The notes under the pieces: model-generated | The model's database searches: none | What the model was told of the DNA's origin: nothing | What the model saw: only the letters and a program-made list of their open reading frames with translations | Position numbers and translations under genes: made by a program | Shown here: positions 51,102-62,645 of the stretch, in pieces | Layout: the number at the start of each line of letters is the position of its first letter | How positions within the stretch are numbered: position 1 is the stretch's first letter | NCBI GenBank assembly: GCA_905116865.2 | Contig: CAJHNH020004602.1 | Coordinates: forward strand, 694,494-758,493 | DNA from: Candidula unifasciata | Lineage: Eukaryota; Mollusca; Gastropoda; Stylommatophora; Geomitridae | Reading direction: 5' to 3' | Length of the DNA stretch: 64,000 nucleotides

Positions 51102-53035
51102 AGAACTGGCACATATGACTGATAAGCATGAAATTGATATATTATAAAGGAAGTATATTCTGTAAAAGACTTAAGAGGTAATAGAAACTAAACATTGATA
51201 GTAATAACACAAATGTGACCATTCAAGAGAAGCAAATGATCAGAATTGTTACAATATATAATTACATAAATTTTATATATTTATGAAATCATATCAGAAA
51301 TATGTCTGGTAAAACCAGATTTCCGGAACAAGTGTATTTAAGTTAACATTTTTTAAATTTGGCAAAATAAAATATAAGAAGACAATAACCAGCAAGGCTC
51401 ACTAACAAAAAGCCAAACTACCAGAGTGGATTGTCACTGTCTTATCTGCACATAATTTAAGTCTAAATTCAATGATAGGGATAGATTTGTTTTCTTAAGC
51501 ATAATTCTAGTGTTCACTTTGCCTCCAAGTTTCTATTATTCAAACATGATTGATATTTTATGACATGTCTCACCATAAAGATAAGTTATATGTATATTTT
51601 TATATATTAGTATTAATGTCTCTTTGTGATTTATGGTACTGTAAAGCTGACTTTACTTCTTGACAGGACTGACACTTTTTCATGATATTGCCTCAAAACC
51701 TGGGTACCTGATGAGGTCAAGTGATGAAGAAGAGATAATGACTGCACTACCTCAAGTTTCAAAGCCACATCACTCAATACCCACACAGCATTATCTATCT
51801 CACAACTACCTTTATCTGTAATCTTTTAACTGTAAGAAATGGAGTTCCAGTTAAAAACGTTCCACACAAACACACACTCAACCAAGCCTTTAAGGAATCC
51901 CAGTGTCCGCACGTCTTCAACTTCAATGAGATTCTGCAAAATATAATGTACAATGACACTGATAAGAAAACGCACCACCTGGCAAGAACACACATACCTC
52001 ACATCCTGTCATACTGTTTGAGTCATTGGTGATATCACAGTAGGTCTTCTGTACAAAGAGATTACCAGATAATCTACACCAACTTTAAAAATTATGTTTT
52101 GTCCTTCTATGGCACACTTGTTTCATTGTCAAATGCAAAATATAGCTTATGATAAAACTTTGATGAGCGAGCTCGTCAAACACGGTTACATAGAAAAATA
52201 CTGAATCGAAATCCAAGTTAAACAAAATACAAATTGCCAGTACTGTTAGATTTGATTAATCTGCTTCAAGTACAAATTATATTTTCTCGTATGCTAAAAT
52301 TGGAAAGAAAACATTTAACTATTATATAACATATTATTGTGTACACAACTGACATTTATGTACGTTGATTATTATTATAAATATCTTTTCCTGACTCCTT
52401 GTACACTGTATGCCACTTGATGAGGCATGAAGGTCGCCCACATGTTATAATGTTTCTGATTTTGTATATTTTTGTCTCTGTATTTATAATTAAATTGATT
52501 TACATAATTGTTAACCCTGATCTAAAAAGGTTGTTCTCTTTACAATTCATGCCAGTTAAACAGAATCTCAAAATGTATTTTCAAAACTGCAATGAAAATG
52601 CTTACAATACATAGTCTGTCAGTGGCATTAAACTAGGTGTTAGATAATTTAAACCACAGCTCTTACTGAAATGTTAATTTATAATTGGCACCCAGAAAAC
52701 AGTATTTAAAAAATGTAATTTAATCCACATATCTGCAAATTTGAATAAAAAGACAGTATATGTCAACATAAGTTGTTTCTGTTATTTTATGCCACATTTT
52801 GTGCCACTGAAAGTGGCATGAACAACACTGAGAATACTTTAATACAGAGTCATGACAAAATGGTTAGCAAGCAGAAAAAATGTAATCTTTAAACACGAAC
52901 AAAATAGGAAGTTTTAATTCTATTTTGTTAACAAAACATACCAAAGTTTAAAAAAAAAAAAAGACCACTTCTTATTTCAGTTACTATAACATATTCAATA
53001 TAATATTTGTTAATACTATGACATATTTGTTAAAT
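51102..53035 (-). other. Likely 3' UTR of DDIT4
   Basis: AT-rich sequence directly after the DDIT4 stop, with many ATTTA-type motifs on the - strand. An ATTAAA (TTTAAT on +, near 52722) is the first poly(A)-like hexamer seen; no AATAAA occurs before the MITE. Confidence 0.5.
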
Positions 53036-53526
53036 TTATGTGTTCACCGAATCCACACTGTCAGATCTGCGGTACAGTCTTCTTTTTTCCAAATGATAAG
53101 AAGAACAAAGTATCTTCGGCATAGCAGACCACTGTGAATTAAGAAGACAGCCACGAATTGTATAATATACTTTCTGTAACTTCTTCCAGCTTCGGTCATC
53201 TTCTTTAAGAGTAAGATGAATTTCAAAGGTAGGTGGTGCTAAGGGGTTGCCAAATATGGTACCAAGTTTAAAGGCCCTGTCTTTTTCTTGAAGAATCATG
53301 TAGATTGCACAACCACGAAGTCCACAGGGTTCCGAAACAGACAAGCGAAGAACATCACTTGTAATACGAGACACTAAGTCTGGTGGATAGATCATCTGAG
53401 AACAGATCTTCTTGTCTGCAGCTTCTTGAATTGCTGCCTCTATCTCTGCCTGTACATCCTGGCATGTCTGAGCATCAAACATCTCGGAGAAGTCAGAGTA
53501 GCAGTTCATGTTTGGATCATTCTCAT
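53036..53526 (-). CDS. DDIT4: DDIT4/REDD1-family protein, exon 2
   Basis: Holds residues 32-194 and the stop (TAA, 53036-53038). The acceptor ATTATTTTCAG lies at 53527-53537 on the - strand. The exon carries the whole RTP801/REDD1 C-terminal domain: PPDLVSRITSDVLRLSVSEP followed by CGLRG (the family hallmark, SEPCGLRG about residues 96-103), PTFEIHLTL (about 132-140), and the basic C-terminal KRRLYRRSD. In the family this protein is induced by hypoxia, DNA damage or energy stress and restrains mTORC1 through the TSC1/TSC2 complex in the cytosol. At 194 residues it is shorter than human REDD1 (232) because the N-terminal Ser-rich part is short. DDIT4 and DDIT4L cannot be told apart; invertebrate genes such as scylla and charybdis are co-orthologous. 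Confidence 0.93.
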
Positions 53527-55017
53527 CTGAAAATAATAATTATATCTGCCATTACCACCAATGCCAATTTTACAACAAAAAGGCAGTGAAAATCAATAAG
53601 TAACTTTTTTATGAGAAGGGAAATGGAAAGAAGTTGATGAGATGGGAAGGGTATGGGTTGAGCTAGATGTGACAGTAAAGGTTAGGACAACATGACATTA
53701 GTTAGTTAACGGCCTATGCTCTATTGTGGGATAAAGGGCAATGGGAGAAGAATTTATGCTTTTCAGCAACAACTACAAGTAATTTTTAATGGAATGTAAC
53801 TGCAGTAACAAACAAGAGCTTTGTCTGTTACTTATGTCCTTGTTGAGTTCACATGAGTTGAGAACCAACATCATAGTCCTCAGGGTAATCCCAACAGTAC
53901 TCTGTCCCTCATATTTTGCAGCCAATAAAGAACAATTCTAATCATACTGTTTGAGGTCCAGAATGGAAGCTTACAATGCTAACACTGTAACCTACTATGA
54001 GCTTGGCAGCTACAGAGTTTAAAGACCAGCACAGGACGGGAAGATTTTTATAACAACCAATGGGTGCTAAAGATATTATACCTAGCCTTCAAACTCATAT
54101 TTGAACTGTTTTAAGATTTCAGTTTAATCTGGTCAGCTATTTAAATGATTACTAATGAAGTCCATCTCAAATCCCTTGAAAAATCAATAATTATTTGCAT
54201 CACCCAAAGGAAATAACTCAGTAGCATTGTTGTGAAGCTTTGCGCTAGGCCAGTGTTTACTACAAACTAAATGTTAACTATATAGTATTGTACTGATGGT
54301 TATCAATGAGATCATCATTAGCATTGTCTCAACTCTGTTAGTCCTAAACAAAGCACCATGTACACTGGATATCACTCATGTACACCAATCAACATATATT
54401 GTATATTTGTACATCTGAAGTTAAGTCAGGCAAACTAAATCAATCCAGAAACCAAAGTCACCAACAATGTGTTGTGTAGTGAATCCTGTGGATCCAGCAC
54501 ACCTATGCTTTTGCTGTCCTCGTTTCAATCAGGCCTCAGCTTGGATTTACTCAACTGGGATTGAAAGAGTTAAGAACTATTATTTCGTTGTTCATGTCTT
54601 TAAAACATCTCGCGTGATTATTTATTACCTGACTAAGGAGGTAAGTGACCAGAAGTTGTTAAATGTTTACTGCTTGAACCTTTCCTTCAGCAATCAGCAT
54701 TCTTTACTTTTAGTTACCATTCTTCACTGCAAACCGACTATCTCAGCCTGCATAATATTGCTCTTTAAAGAATGCCTAAGTATTAGTAGTATTACTTACT
54801 AATCACATACATGCTTCGTTTTTTTTTAATTTAAAAGAAACACAACATAAATTTCTGAGACCGATGCATTAGCATTATATATGTAAAGAGAAGACGATAC
54901 TGTTCTAATGTAGTCAGTAGTCACAACCAACAAAGGTGTCTCATTGCTTCCACTGAGACTACATGGGCCAGCTTCGCCTAACCTCACAAATATGCACAGC
55001 TATGTCTAACTGCTTAC
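53527..55017 (-). other. DDIT4: DDIT4 intron
   Basis: Intron of 1491 bp with donor TTAG/GTAAGC at 55017 and acceptor TTTTCAG/AT at 53527. No repeat or gene is recognised inside it. The + strand open frame at 54467-54802 shows no family resemblance. Confidence 0.85.
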
Positions 55018-55111
55018 CTAATTTCGACCGCATTTGTTCGTGAAGAAAATCACTTCCTAAGATCACAGAGTAGTCCGAACTGGGCCTGGACGTTTCCAAG
55101 AGGGACTTCAT
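55018..55111 (-). CDS. DDIT4: DDIT4/REDD1-family protein, exon 1
   Basis: Starts at ATG 55109-55111 and encodes 31 residues plus one base (phase 1), including a Ser-rich DYSVILGSDFL stretch. The junction codon with exon 2 is Asp (G/AT), leading in frame to the exon 2 domain. The frame was too short to stand out alone; it was found from the donor, the matching phase and the position behind a TATA box. Confidence 0.82.
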
Positions 55112-55351
55112 GGTAATCTGGAGACGGTTTGCGAATGAAGATGGGTTTAATGGAGCTCACAATCCCAGCCAAGCCGACAGCAGGCAGGCAGGCAGCGGAC
55201 TATCAGCTGATTCTATCAGTGCGGAAATAATCTGGAGGTGTGTCCTGGAGATTACCTCGGCGCTCTTGGATGTCTCCTAGTGCAATTCTACATTTCGTAT
55301 TTTATTTCTCAGCAGTGCTTTACTTTAAGCAGCAGCAGGTGGGATGTAGGT

Positions 55352-55359
55352 CTTATATA
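55352..55359 (-). promoter_or_regulatory. DDIT4: TATA box of DDIT4
   Basis: TATATAAG on the - strand, about 240 bp before the start codon, predicts a transcription start near 55325. A CCAAT motif (+ strand, 55466-55470; ATTGG on -) lies about 110 bp further upstream. Stress-induced genes of this type commonly have TATA promoters; the start site itself is inferred. Confidence 0.65.
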
Positions 55360-55829
55360 GTCGGCAGCGGCAGTCCGGGATACACAAAACAGCTGATTTC
55401 TGTCAGCCAGCGGCTCATTTACATAATAGCTCGCGCTCCGGGGTCACGGTGTCGGCTCCTGACAACCAATCGTCTTGCAGCTTTTAAATGTCAAGGTTGT
55501 CTACTTTCGCTTTTTAGACTGACCTTTCACCCTATAGTGTTTTGTTTCACACAAAGAGACGGAGAACAATGTAGAACAATTTTGGCCTGACAACGTTGTT
55601 AGCCTTGTCGCTCCAATGGTTGTTGTATTAGCACCCGCCGCTGTAGTCAATATATAGAACCCTTTCACTTTTAGGAGGAGAATGAACGTAATTAATCGAG
55701 AACACGGACTGAAGCTGGCACACAGGTGAACAACAGGGGAAAGACACCTGGTAATCATGACCCAAGTAGTTAGACCTCAAGTAGTTAGACCTATCTTCTG
55801 AGAATCTACAGTGGACGTGAAATAGTACA

Positions 55830-57057
55830 ACCTAACGCTTGATGTATCACTACATGGAACAAACATACGGCTTATGTATCACAACCGAACGTTTGATGTA
55901 TCGTACATGGGACAACACAACAACTAATGTATCACCAATACCTAAAACAACAGAACGTCTGATGTATCACTACATGGAACAACACAGCAGCTAATGTATC
56001 ATTACATAGGACAACCGAACGTTTGATGTATCGTACATGGAACAACACAACAGCTAATGTATCATCACTACTTAGAGCAACCGAACGTCTGATGTATCAC
56101 TACATGGAACAACACAGCAGTTAATGTATCATTACATAGGACAACCGAACGTTTGATGTATCACTACATGGAACAACAAAACAGCTAATGTATCATCAAT
56201 ACCTAAAACAACAGAACGTTTGATGTATCGTACATGGGACAACACAAGAGCTAATGTATCATCAATACCTAAAACAACAGAACGTTTGATGTATCACTAC
56301 ATGGAACAACACAACAGCTAATGTATATCACTACATAGAACAACCGAACGTTTGATGAATCGTAAATGGAACAACACAACAGCTAATTTATCATCACTAC
56401 TTAGAGCAACCGAACGTTTTTTTTTTTTTTTTTTGGTATCACTACATGGAACAACACAGCAGCTAATGTATCATTACATAAGACAACCGAACGTTTGATG
56501 TATCGTACATGGGACAACACAACAGCTAATGTATCATCACTACCTAGAACAACCGAACGTCTGATGTATCAATACATGGAACAACACAACAGCTAATGTA
56601 TCATCACTACCTAGAACAACCGAACGTCTGATGTATCACTACATGGAACAACACAGCAGCTAATGTATCATCACTACCTAGAACAACCGAACGTCTGATG
56701 TATCAATACATGGAACAACACAACAGCTAATGTATCGTCACTACCTAGAACAACCGAACGTTTGATGTATCACTACATGGAACAACACAGCAGCTAATGT
56801 ATCATTACATAAGACAACCGAACTTTTGATGTATCACTACATGGAACAACACAGCAGCTAATGTATCATTACATAAGACAACCGAACTTTTGATGTATCA
56901 CTACATGGAACAACACAACAGCTAATGTATCATTACATAAGACAACCGAACTTTTGATGTATCACTACATGGAACAACACAACAGCTAATGTATCATTAC
57001 ATAAGACAACCGAACTTTTGATGTATCACTACATGGAACAACACAGCAGCTAATGTA
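55830..57057. repeat. Dimeric 64 bp minisatellite, about 19 dimers
   Basis: Two related 32 bp monomers alternate: AACGTTTGATGTATCACTAC followed by ATGGAACAACAC, and AGCAGCTAATGTATCATTAC followed by ATAAGACAACCG. Both share an ATGTATCA core. Variants (GTCTG for GTTTG, AACAGC for AGCAGC, TCATCACTACC inserts) recur across copies. One copy has a run of 18 T at about 56417-56434. Confidence 0.95.
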
Positions 57058-57375
57058 CTGCAGTAGGGAATAACCGCTGACATTTTACGACTTGGTACAA
57101 AGTAAACAGCTGGTGGACACTTGCAGGTGCCACACGTTAAACAGTAAAACACACATAATGTGAAAACAAATAGTGACATTGGGAGAGGCCAGTATGTTGT
57201 TTCAGTATTCACTGACAACTATTGTTAAAAACATGCTTGGTAGACACGTGAGATGCTGGGGATGGGGGAGGGGTCTTTACGTTGAACACAGGCCGGTGGT
57301 TTTTAAGATAGTCTGCTACAGTTACAGTATCCTACAAATAATTTCTGTTACCTGAAGTTACAGTATCGTGTAGGG
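57058..57375. other. No gene recognised
   Basis: Short unique-looking stretch between the minisatellite and a MITE. Confidence 0.4.
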
Positions 57376-57645
57376 CAGTGTTTCTCAACCTTTTTTTTAC
57401 ACACGCGGCCCACTAACAAGAAATCGTTTCGCGGCTCTCCTGACATATATTTTCTATATAACTGTTTTATAAATTTGAACGGGATTTTCGGGGTATATAC
57501 CTGTGTGATTCTCATCACTGAGGTGGTCTCTCACAGCATGCAATCCTACAAGACAAAAACTACAATAACTAGGCGTTACATGATTGAGCAGGCATGTTAC
57601 CGGCCCGCCTCAACTTTTTCGCGGAGCGCCGGTTGAAGAACACTG
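57376..57645. mobile_element. hAT-type MITE, 270 bp
   Basis: The left end CAGTGTTTCTCAACCTTTTT and the right end, reverse-complemented, CAGTGTTCTTCAACCGGCGC, are hAT-style inverted repeats. The flanks GTGTAGGG and ATACAGGG form an imperfect 8 bp target duplication. It includes the GCGGCCCAC/CGCGGAGCGCC subterminal stretches common in such elements, and no coding sequence. Confidence 0.85.
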
Positions 57646-57844
57646 ATACAGGGCACACTTTCCAAAATGTTGCCTCTAGCATTATTGAAGACTTTGCTGC
57701 CTACTCATGTGGAACGGAGATTGGGTGTCCTATTGTTCCGGCCTTGAATTATTAATACACCCGTGTCGTTCCGGGGTCCCATTGTTGGGAAGAACTAGAA
57801 TAGACTCACAACCTCCCCCACAGCATGTCGTAAGATTCGACTAA
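57646..57844. other. No gene recognised
   Basis: Short unique-looking sequence. Confidence 0.35.
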
Positions 57845-58022
57845 TTGGGGACTTCTTTGAAAGTTGGGGTGCATCTGCCTGAGAGGCAAGGAACTAACAA
57901 TCTGCATAAAAGTAAGTCAGATCAGTTAAACGGACTTGCACGCAACACTCAGGTTCTGGAATAAGACTTAAGTCCAGAGGTGGACAAACAAACAGAACTT
58001 TCCGCAGGAGTTTACAGCTAGT
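57845..58022 (+). repeat. Dispersed repeat D, copy 3 with GAA tail
   Basis: GAAAGTTGGGGTGCATCTGC, ACAATCTGCATAAAAGTAAG and AGTCCAGAGGTGGACAAACA match copy 1 at 80-240. It ends GTTTACAGCTAGTGAAGAAG and passes without a break into the GAA microsatellite. Confidence 0.7.
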
Positions 58023-58133
58023 GAAGAAGAAGAAGAAGAAGAAGAAGAAGAAGAAGAAGAAGAAGAAGAAGAAGAAGAAGAAGAAGAAGAAGAAGAAGAA
58101 GAAGAAGAAGAAGAAGAAAGAAGAAGACGAAGA
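58023..58133. repeat. (GAA)n microsatellite
   Basis: About 36 GAA units, directly attached to the end of dispersed repeat D. Confidence 0.98.
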
Positions 58134-59770
58134 ATTAAGTCCAGGAGCTAATATTTTAAACATCTCGACTTTGCTGTATATTTGGCTACTAATAAAAAAG
58201 ATGCAAAAGTGCTTTTTGGTTGCACACGAGACTACAGCCTGAGCCTGGACCATGGCATACTATTGAAACTTACATCAGTGAAGTCTAGACTTGCCCGGAC
58301 ACAGGACAGGGCAACACATGTGTGTCACTAATGAATGGTGTCAAAGGGAAAGCCAATAAAGAGTGGAAGGTCAAGGATGGTTCAGACACCGGCTACCGTC
58401 AGACAGGTTATCACCGGCAAGAGGCGAATAAGCCGGGAGCAAAACTGGATTGACTTCGGCAAGGGTTTCTTGGATCTCCTGTTTGATCAGATAACTGAGG
58501 TCAACCTTCACAGTCGTTTGATTCATTAAACGTTTTAGTTTTCTAGTGGCATCTCTTCCTTTGTCTCTCTTGTCAATAAATCATTTGTGGTGTGGTGGAG
58601 GGGGATATGAATGGTTTGGAGGCATGGCGTCTGACTCGAGTGCTTGAGGTCCCGGCTTCAGGCCCAGGTGAAGGATCTGGGATTTTTCATGTGGACTTAG
58701 TAATTTTCCTTTGTCTCTGGGTAGTAAGATCGGACGTCCATATGCGTGCGTACTTTAAAAAAAAATCCCTTGGCAGTTGGAAATGGAAAAGAGTAGCATA
58801 ACGGCGCTACCCGGGCAACATTTTAAGTTAAAAATATAACAAAAGTATTTCAGGACCCTGGCCGGTGCTAGGGAGTTCATGCATTGCGCTGAGATTCTTC
58901 GGACCTTGAGTTAGAAGCAGAACGGAGCACTTATGGTTTACTACCCTTGTGCTATGATGTTAATCTGTTGTATAAACCAAACCAAACCAAGTCAATAAAT
59001 CTTACGCATACATTACATGTGTCTGTTCCTTGTGGTTTTTATAAAACATCATGTAACACTTGCAACTCTAGTATATCAGCGTGTGTTCTCGGTCGATGCA
59101 TTTCTCAAGATTTGTCTTCTTTTCGTTTTCTGGGAGTTCAAATATACAACACACAAATTTGCTCCGAGGAGGACCCACTAACAGAAGGATTAGGAGCGCT
59201 GGTCTTCCATTCGAGAGAACCAGGTTCAAATACTTTGTATTGTAGCTTCCCCACCCCCGCCTCTCACAAGGGCTAACATAAAATCATAACCAGCGCAGTC
59301 TGTGGCCCGCTGTATTAGCCATTCAGTTCTAAATCCTTGGGCTCGAAGACCCCTTAGCCCACACCCACCCCTCCGCCTACACAGTAAAGGTGGTAATTAC
59401 ATGAAGCAAGGACAGCGCGGTCAGATGTCGGATCTTTCAGTATTTGTAAAGACGTGTTTGGATGGTTATTGAATGGTTCGTCGGCTATGAATTCCCTGGA
59501 TTAGGGAGTTTTAACTCCATTCAAAGGCAGTTTGTTTAAGTCGTACAAAAAAGGGGGTGGGTGTAGTATGGAGGGGGAGAGATTAGTTTCTTTCTTATGG
59601 TCCTCCATCTTCATTTAACAAGGTCTAATGTCTTGCTACACAAAATCATGGAAGCGGCCTCGACACCAAGAAACAAACATTAGGGCTCCCCCCTCCCCCA
59701 ACCAACCCCCTTTCTTTTAAACAACAATTTTAAGCAAAGAGGTCCCAACTGACTTAATCCTGGTTTGAAG
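58134..59770. other. No gene recognised; two tRNA-like stretches
   Basis: GGCATGGCGTCTGACTCGAG near 58620 and GCTGGTCTTCCATTCGAGAG followed by a B-box-like CAGGTTCAAATAC near 59222 resemble tRNA-derived SINE heads, but no second copy is seen here. Confidence 0.4.
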
Positions 59771-59796
59771 AGAATAATAGTCATAATAATAGCACC

Positions 59797-59854
59797 AGTA
59801 GAAGTAGTAGTAGCAGCAGTAATAGTAGTAGTAGCAGCAGCAACTGTAGTAGTG

Positions 59855-59893
<39 letters not shown>

Positions 59894-59894
59894 A

Positions 59895-59929
<35 letters not shown>

Positions 59930-59963
59930 CTAGTAGTAGTAGTTGTTGTTGTTGTTGTTGTTG
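59797..59963. repeat. (AGT)n-(TTG)n microsatellite
   Basis: AGT/GTA units with AGC variants to about 59941, then TTG/GTT units. Frames encode poly-Val or poly-Thr and are artefacts. Confidence 0.97.
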
Positions 59964-61321
59964 TAGCCATCCCTATAAATGATAGTAAATATTTTATTAC
60001 GAAATTTACTTCGTTGAACATTGATTTGCTGTGTGTAGGCCTAAGCACAGTAAAGATTCACATCTGAGCAATTTAACATCATTGTGCATAGCTTAACCTA
60101 TTCAAAACCAGTAGTCTATATCTTTGTGAAAACGCTTCTCAAAAGTAAAGTACTATTGACTCTGCAACTATACACATGTTTACTTTTAACGGAATTAGGT
60201 TCGTTTATTAGGCTGTCAAATAATTAGAAATCATGTTATTGTCTATTATGGGGACCGTACTGCAGAGTTCTCTTTCTTCTCTCCAAGATCAGAAACCACT
60301 GTCTACTCTACTCAATACCTGACATTGCTTTTAGGAATATGAGGATGCGGGGGCGCCAGACCCGGGGGATCTAGCACCTTATCTTCCCCCTACTCCTGCC
60401 TCTCCCATCTTTAGGTGCAACGTTCAGCCGCCCCCTCCTTGCCCTCCTAGACACTTCTTAAAGGGGCTAATCGTCTCTTTCCCGTCCCCCAACAATAAAC
60501 AAAGTTCTCTTTCAATTATTTATTCATACATTTCATTTTATTTCAAATGCATTATTAAATTTAGCCGCAATTTGGCACATGATAATAATTATGGACTGTT
60601 TTTTTAATTCAAAATTTAAACAAGCACCGATGCGAACATTTTTATCGAGGGACCCTATGCTTATCAGTGCATGTCATGTGACTTGCCCGAAATAAAAATG
60701 AAATTCCCGTAAGTGGTTGTCGTAGGCACACTGGTTAGCCAAGGCTGTTAAGATTGCTCTGACTACATACCACTTCGTAACCGTCGGATATCGTAATATA
60801 ACTGAAATATCAGGGCATCATAGAGAACAGCGGTTGCAGATCCAGCGGAACATAGATCGCATAGATATCAGAGACACTGACAAGTATTTATATGAAGCGA
60901 ACAGAAGAGCCCGTTTCAGAGATCTCTTCCTGTCCTGAGACATTCCAGACGTAAAGAAAAGAAAAAGAAGCTAGTTGTACTGGGATTCTGGGATCTGATA
61001 CTGTTGGATTCTTATCCGAGTTACTCCATAAGTCATCCGGTGTAGTCTATCAGTGTGTACTCGTAGAGGAAATTTTTTTGGTTTTGTTTAAAGATACTAG
61101 TAAGAGGGCAGTAGCAAGAGGTGAACGAACAGTTGTTTAAGAGAGTATACTTCTAAGACAAGGTATAGTTTGTTGAAGATCCATTACAGCAAACCTTCAT
61201 TGTAGAGACATTCCCTTATTTGTTGATTGAGCGTACAGTATCTGGAGAAACAAGTGACAGACTTAACATTCATCCCATGAGCCACTGAGGGAGTTCGGTC
61301 ACTAAACTTTGTAACTTCCGG
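59964..61321. other. No gene recognised
   Basis: Mixed sequence. At about 60835-60960, broken frames read RNIDRIDIRDTDKYLYEANR, which looks coding-like but is not placed. Nothing else is supported. Confidence 0.4.
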
Positions 61322-61860
61322 TCAGAATGGACGCTAGACAGGAGCACTGTTTGGAGCCGAGGCACATTTGTTGCTTCTGCCGGTCGGTGACCGATGCATT
61401 TTTGCTCCATTTGTAGACTGGATATAGTTTCGTCGCCCAGCTTAAAAGCTGAATGTATGGTGTGACACTGTGAGCTGCTGATTTCATTTGGAATGTTTTT
61501 TCGACTGTGACCAACGTAGTGATGTGAACTGTAGATTCCAAAAATGGCACGATGCCTGTCGTCGCAATGTTGAAGATGCCCGTATGTGATTAAAATTGCT
61601 CGCGTGAGCAACTGCTGACTGTTGGTGACTTCTGCTACCATCAATGATGAACTGAATTTCTAATGTCGGACTGTTTGTGTTAGCACTTCGGATGGCTACT
61701 GTATGCTTTAATGCGTGTGTATGCTAGATATGCCGAGACAGCACTCTGTGAATCTTTCCACGAGGGACTGTGATAAACATTCTGTGTGTTTTTCGTTGGC
61801 ACAGAAGCGGAGCAAAGATGGTGTGACCCGTTTGCTATGAAGCTGAAACTAAGACTACCT
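61322..61860. repeat. Dispersed repeat E, copy 2
   Basis: Matches 46007-46478 in the same orientation but has about 60-70 extra bp near 61565-61645 (GATGCCCGTATGTGATTAAA onward). The - strand frames open here and in copy 1 are similar, but nearly as much in third positions, so coding constraint is not evident. Confidence 0.85.
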
Positions 61861-62199
61861 GTCACTAAACTCTGGATCAGTCATCATGTTTTTCACGATG
61901 TAATGTCCGAATAGCCTCTGCAACAGTTTTACGACTTCAGAAATCTCTCTTAAAAAAAAAAAAAACTCATTCAGTGCCAGTCACTCACCAGGCGTGATTT
62001 CCTTTATGTAGACATGGAGGACTTTTTGTTCCTATACATATGGTGCTGGTACTCACCATACAATGTTAAAAAATTTTCTGCTAATCAACCTAAAGTGTCT
62101 ATAAGGCTGGACAAATAATGCTTGAAAGTCCTGTATTCCGTTGCGGAGATAACAGGCTCTGATGACCTAACATGTTTGTTTCCATTCCATGCGTCTCCA
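61861..62199. other. No gene recognised
   Basis: Short AT-rich stretch with an A run at about 61952-61964. Confidence 0.35.
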
Positions 62200-62280
62200 C
62201 ACTTCTTCTTCTTTGTTCACCGGCTGTAAGCGCCGGAGGAAAGTCCTGGTTGTTCGTTCAGTTTAACTTTGTCTTTGTGA
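62200..62280 (-). repeat. Dispersed repeat F, copy 2
   Basis: CTTCTTCTTTGTTCACCGGC followed by TGTAAGC matches 11925-12020. In the reverse sense it ends in an AAGAAGAAG tail. Confidence 0.6.
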
Positions 62281-62489
62281 CGAGGCATGAGTTTTTGCGG
62301 GTACATCCATTTACTGGCTTATTTGTGTGCAGTTGGTTGTTCCTTGGCGCTAGGGCAGATGCACTCCGACTTCGAAGGAAGTCGCCAACTGTCGGCTCCT
62401 ACGACATGCTTGTTGGGGAGGCAGTGGGTCTGTTTCACCCCGCCCCCCCCCCCTTTACAATGGGCCCGAGACCACACTAGGAAGTTTCC

Positions 62490-62645
62490 AATCATTGTTA
62501 AACTAATCCACTCTGCTTCAAAGCAGCTTTCAATTTTACGTGTCTCCATACATTGTTACACTAATCCACTCTGCCTCAAATCCAGCTTTCAATTTCACGT
62601 TTCTCCACACATTGTTACACTAATCCACTTTGCTCCACATGCTGC
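62490..62645. repeat. About 59 bp tandem repeat, 2.5 copies
   Basis: Units contain CATTGTTACACTAATCCACT and CAGCTTTCAATTTCACGT with point differences. Confidence 0.88.

Noticed and set aside
55830..57057. CRISPR-like array
   Set aside because: Units are contiguous and dimeric with no unique spacers, and the DNA is eukaryotic.
59680..60067. Poly-Thr and poly-Val frames
   Set aside because: AGT/TTG microsatellite.
46007..61644. A protein-coding gene on the - strand in both copies of repeat E
   Set aside because: The two frames differ in length and change about equally at all codon positions as far as I can see; no known domain.
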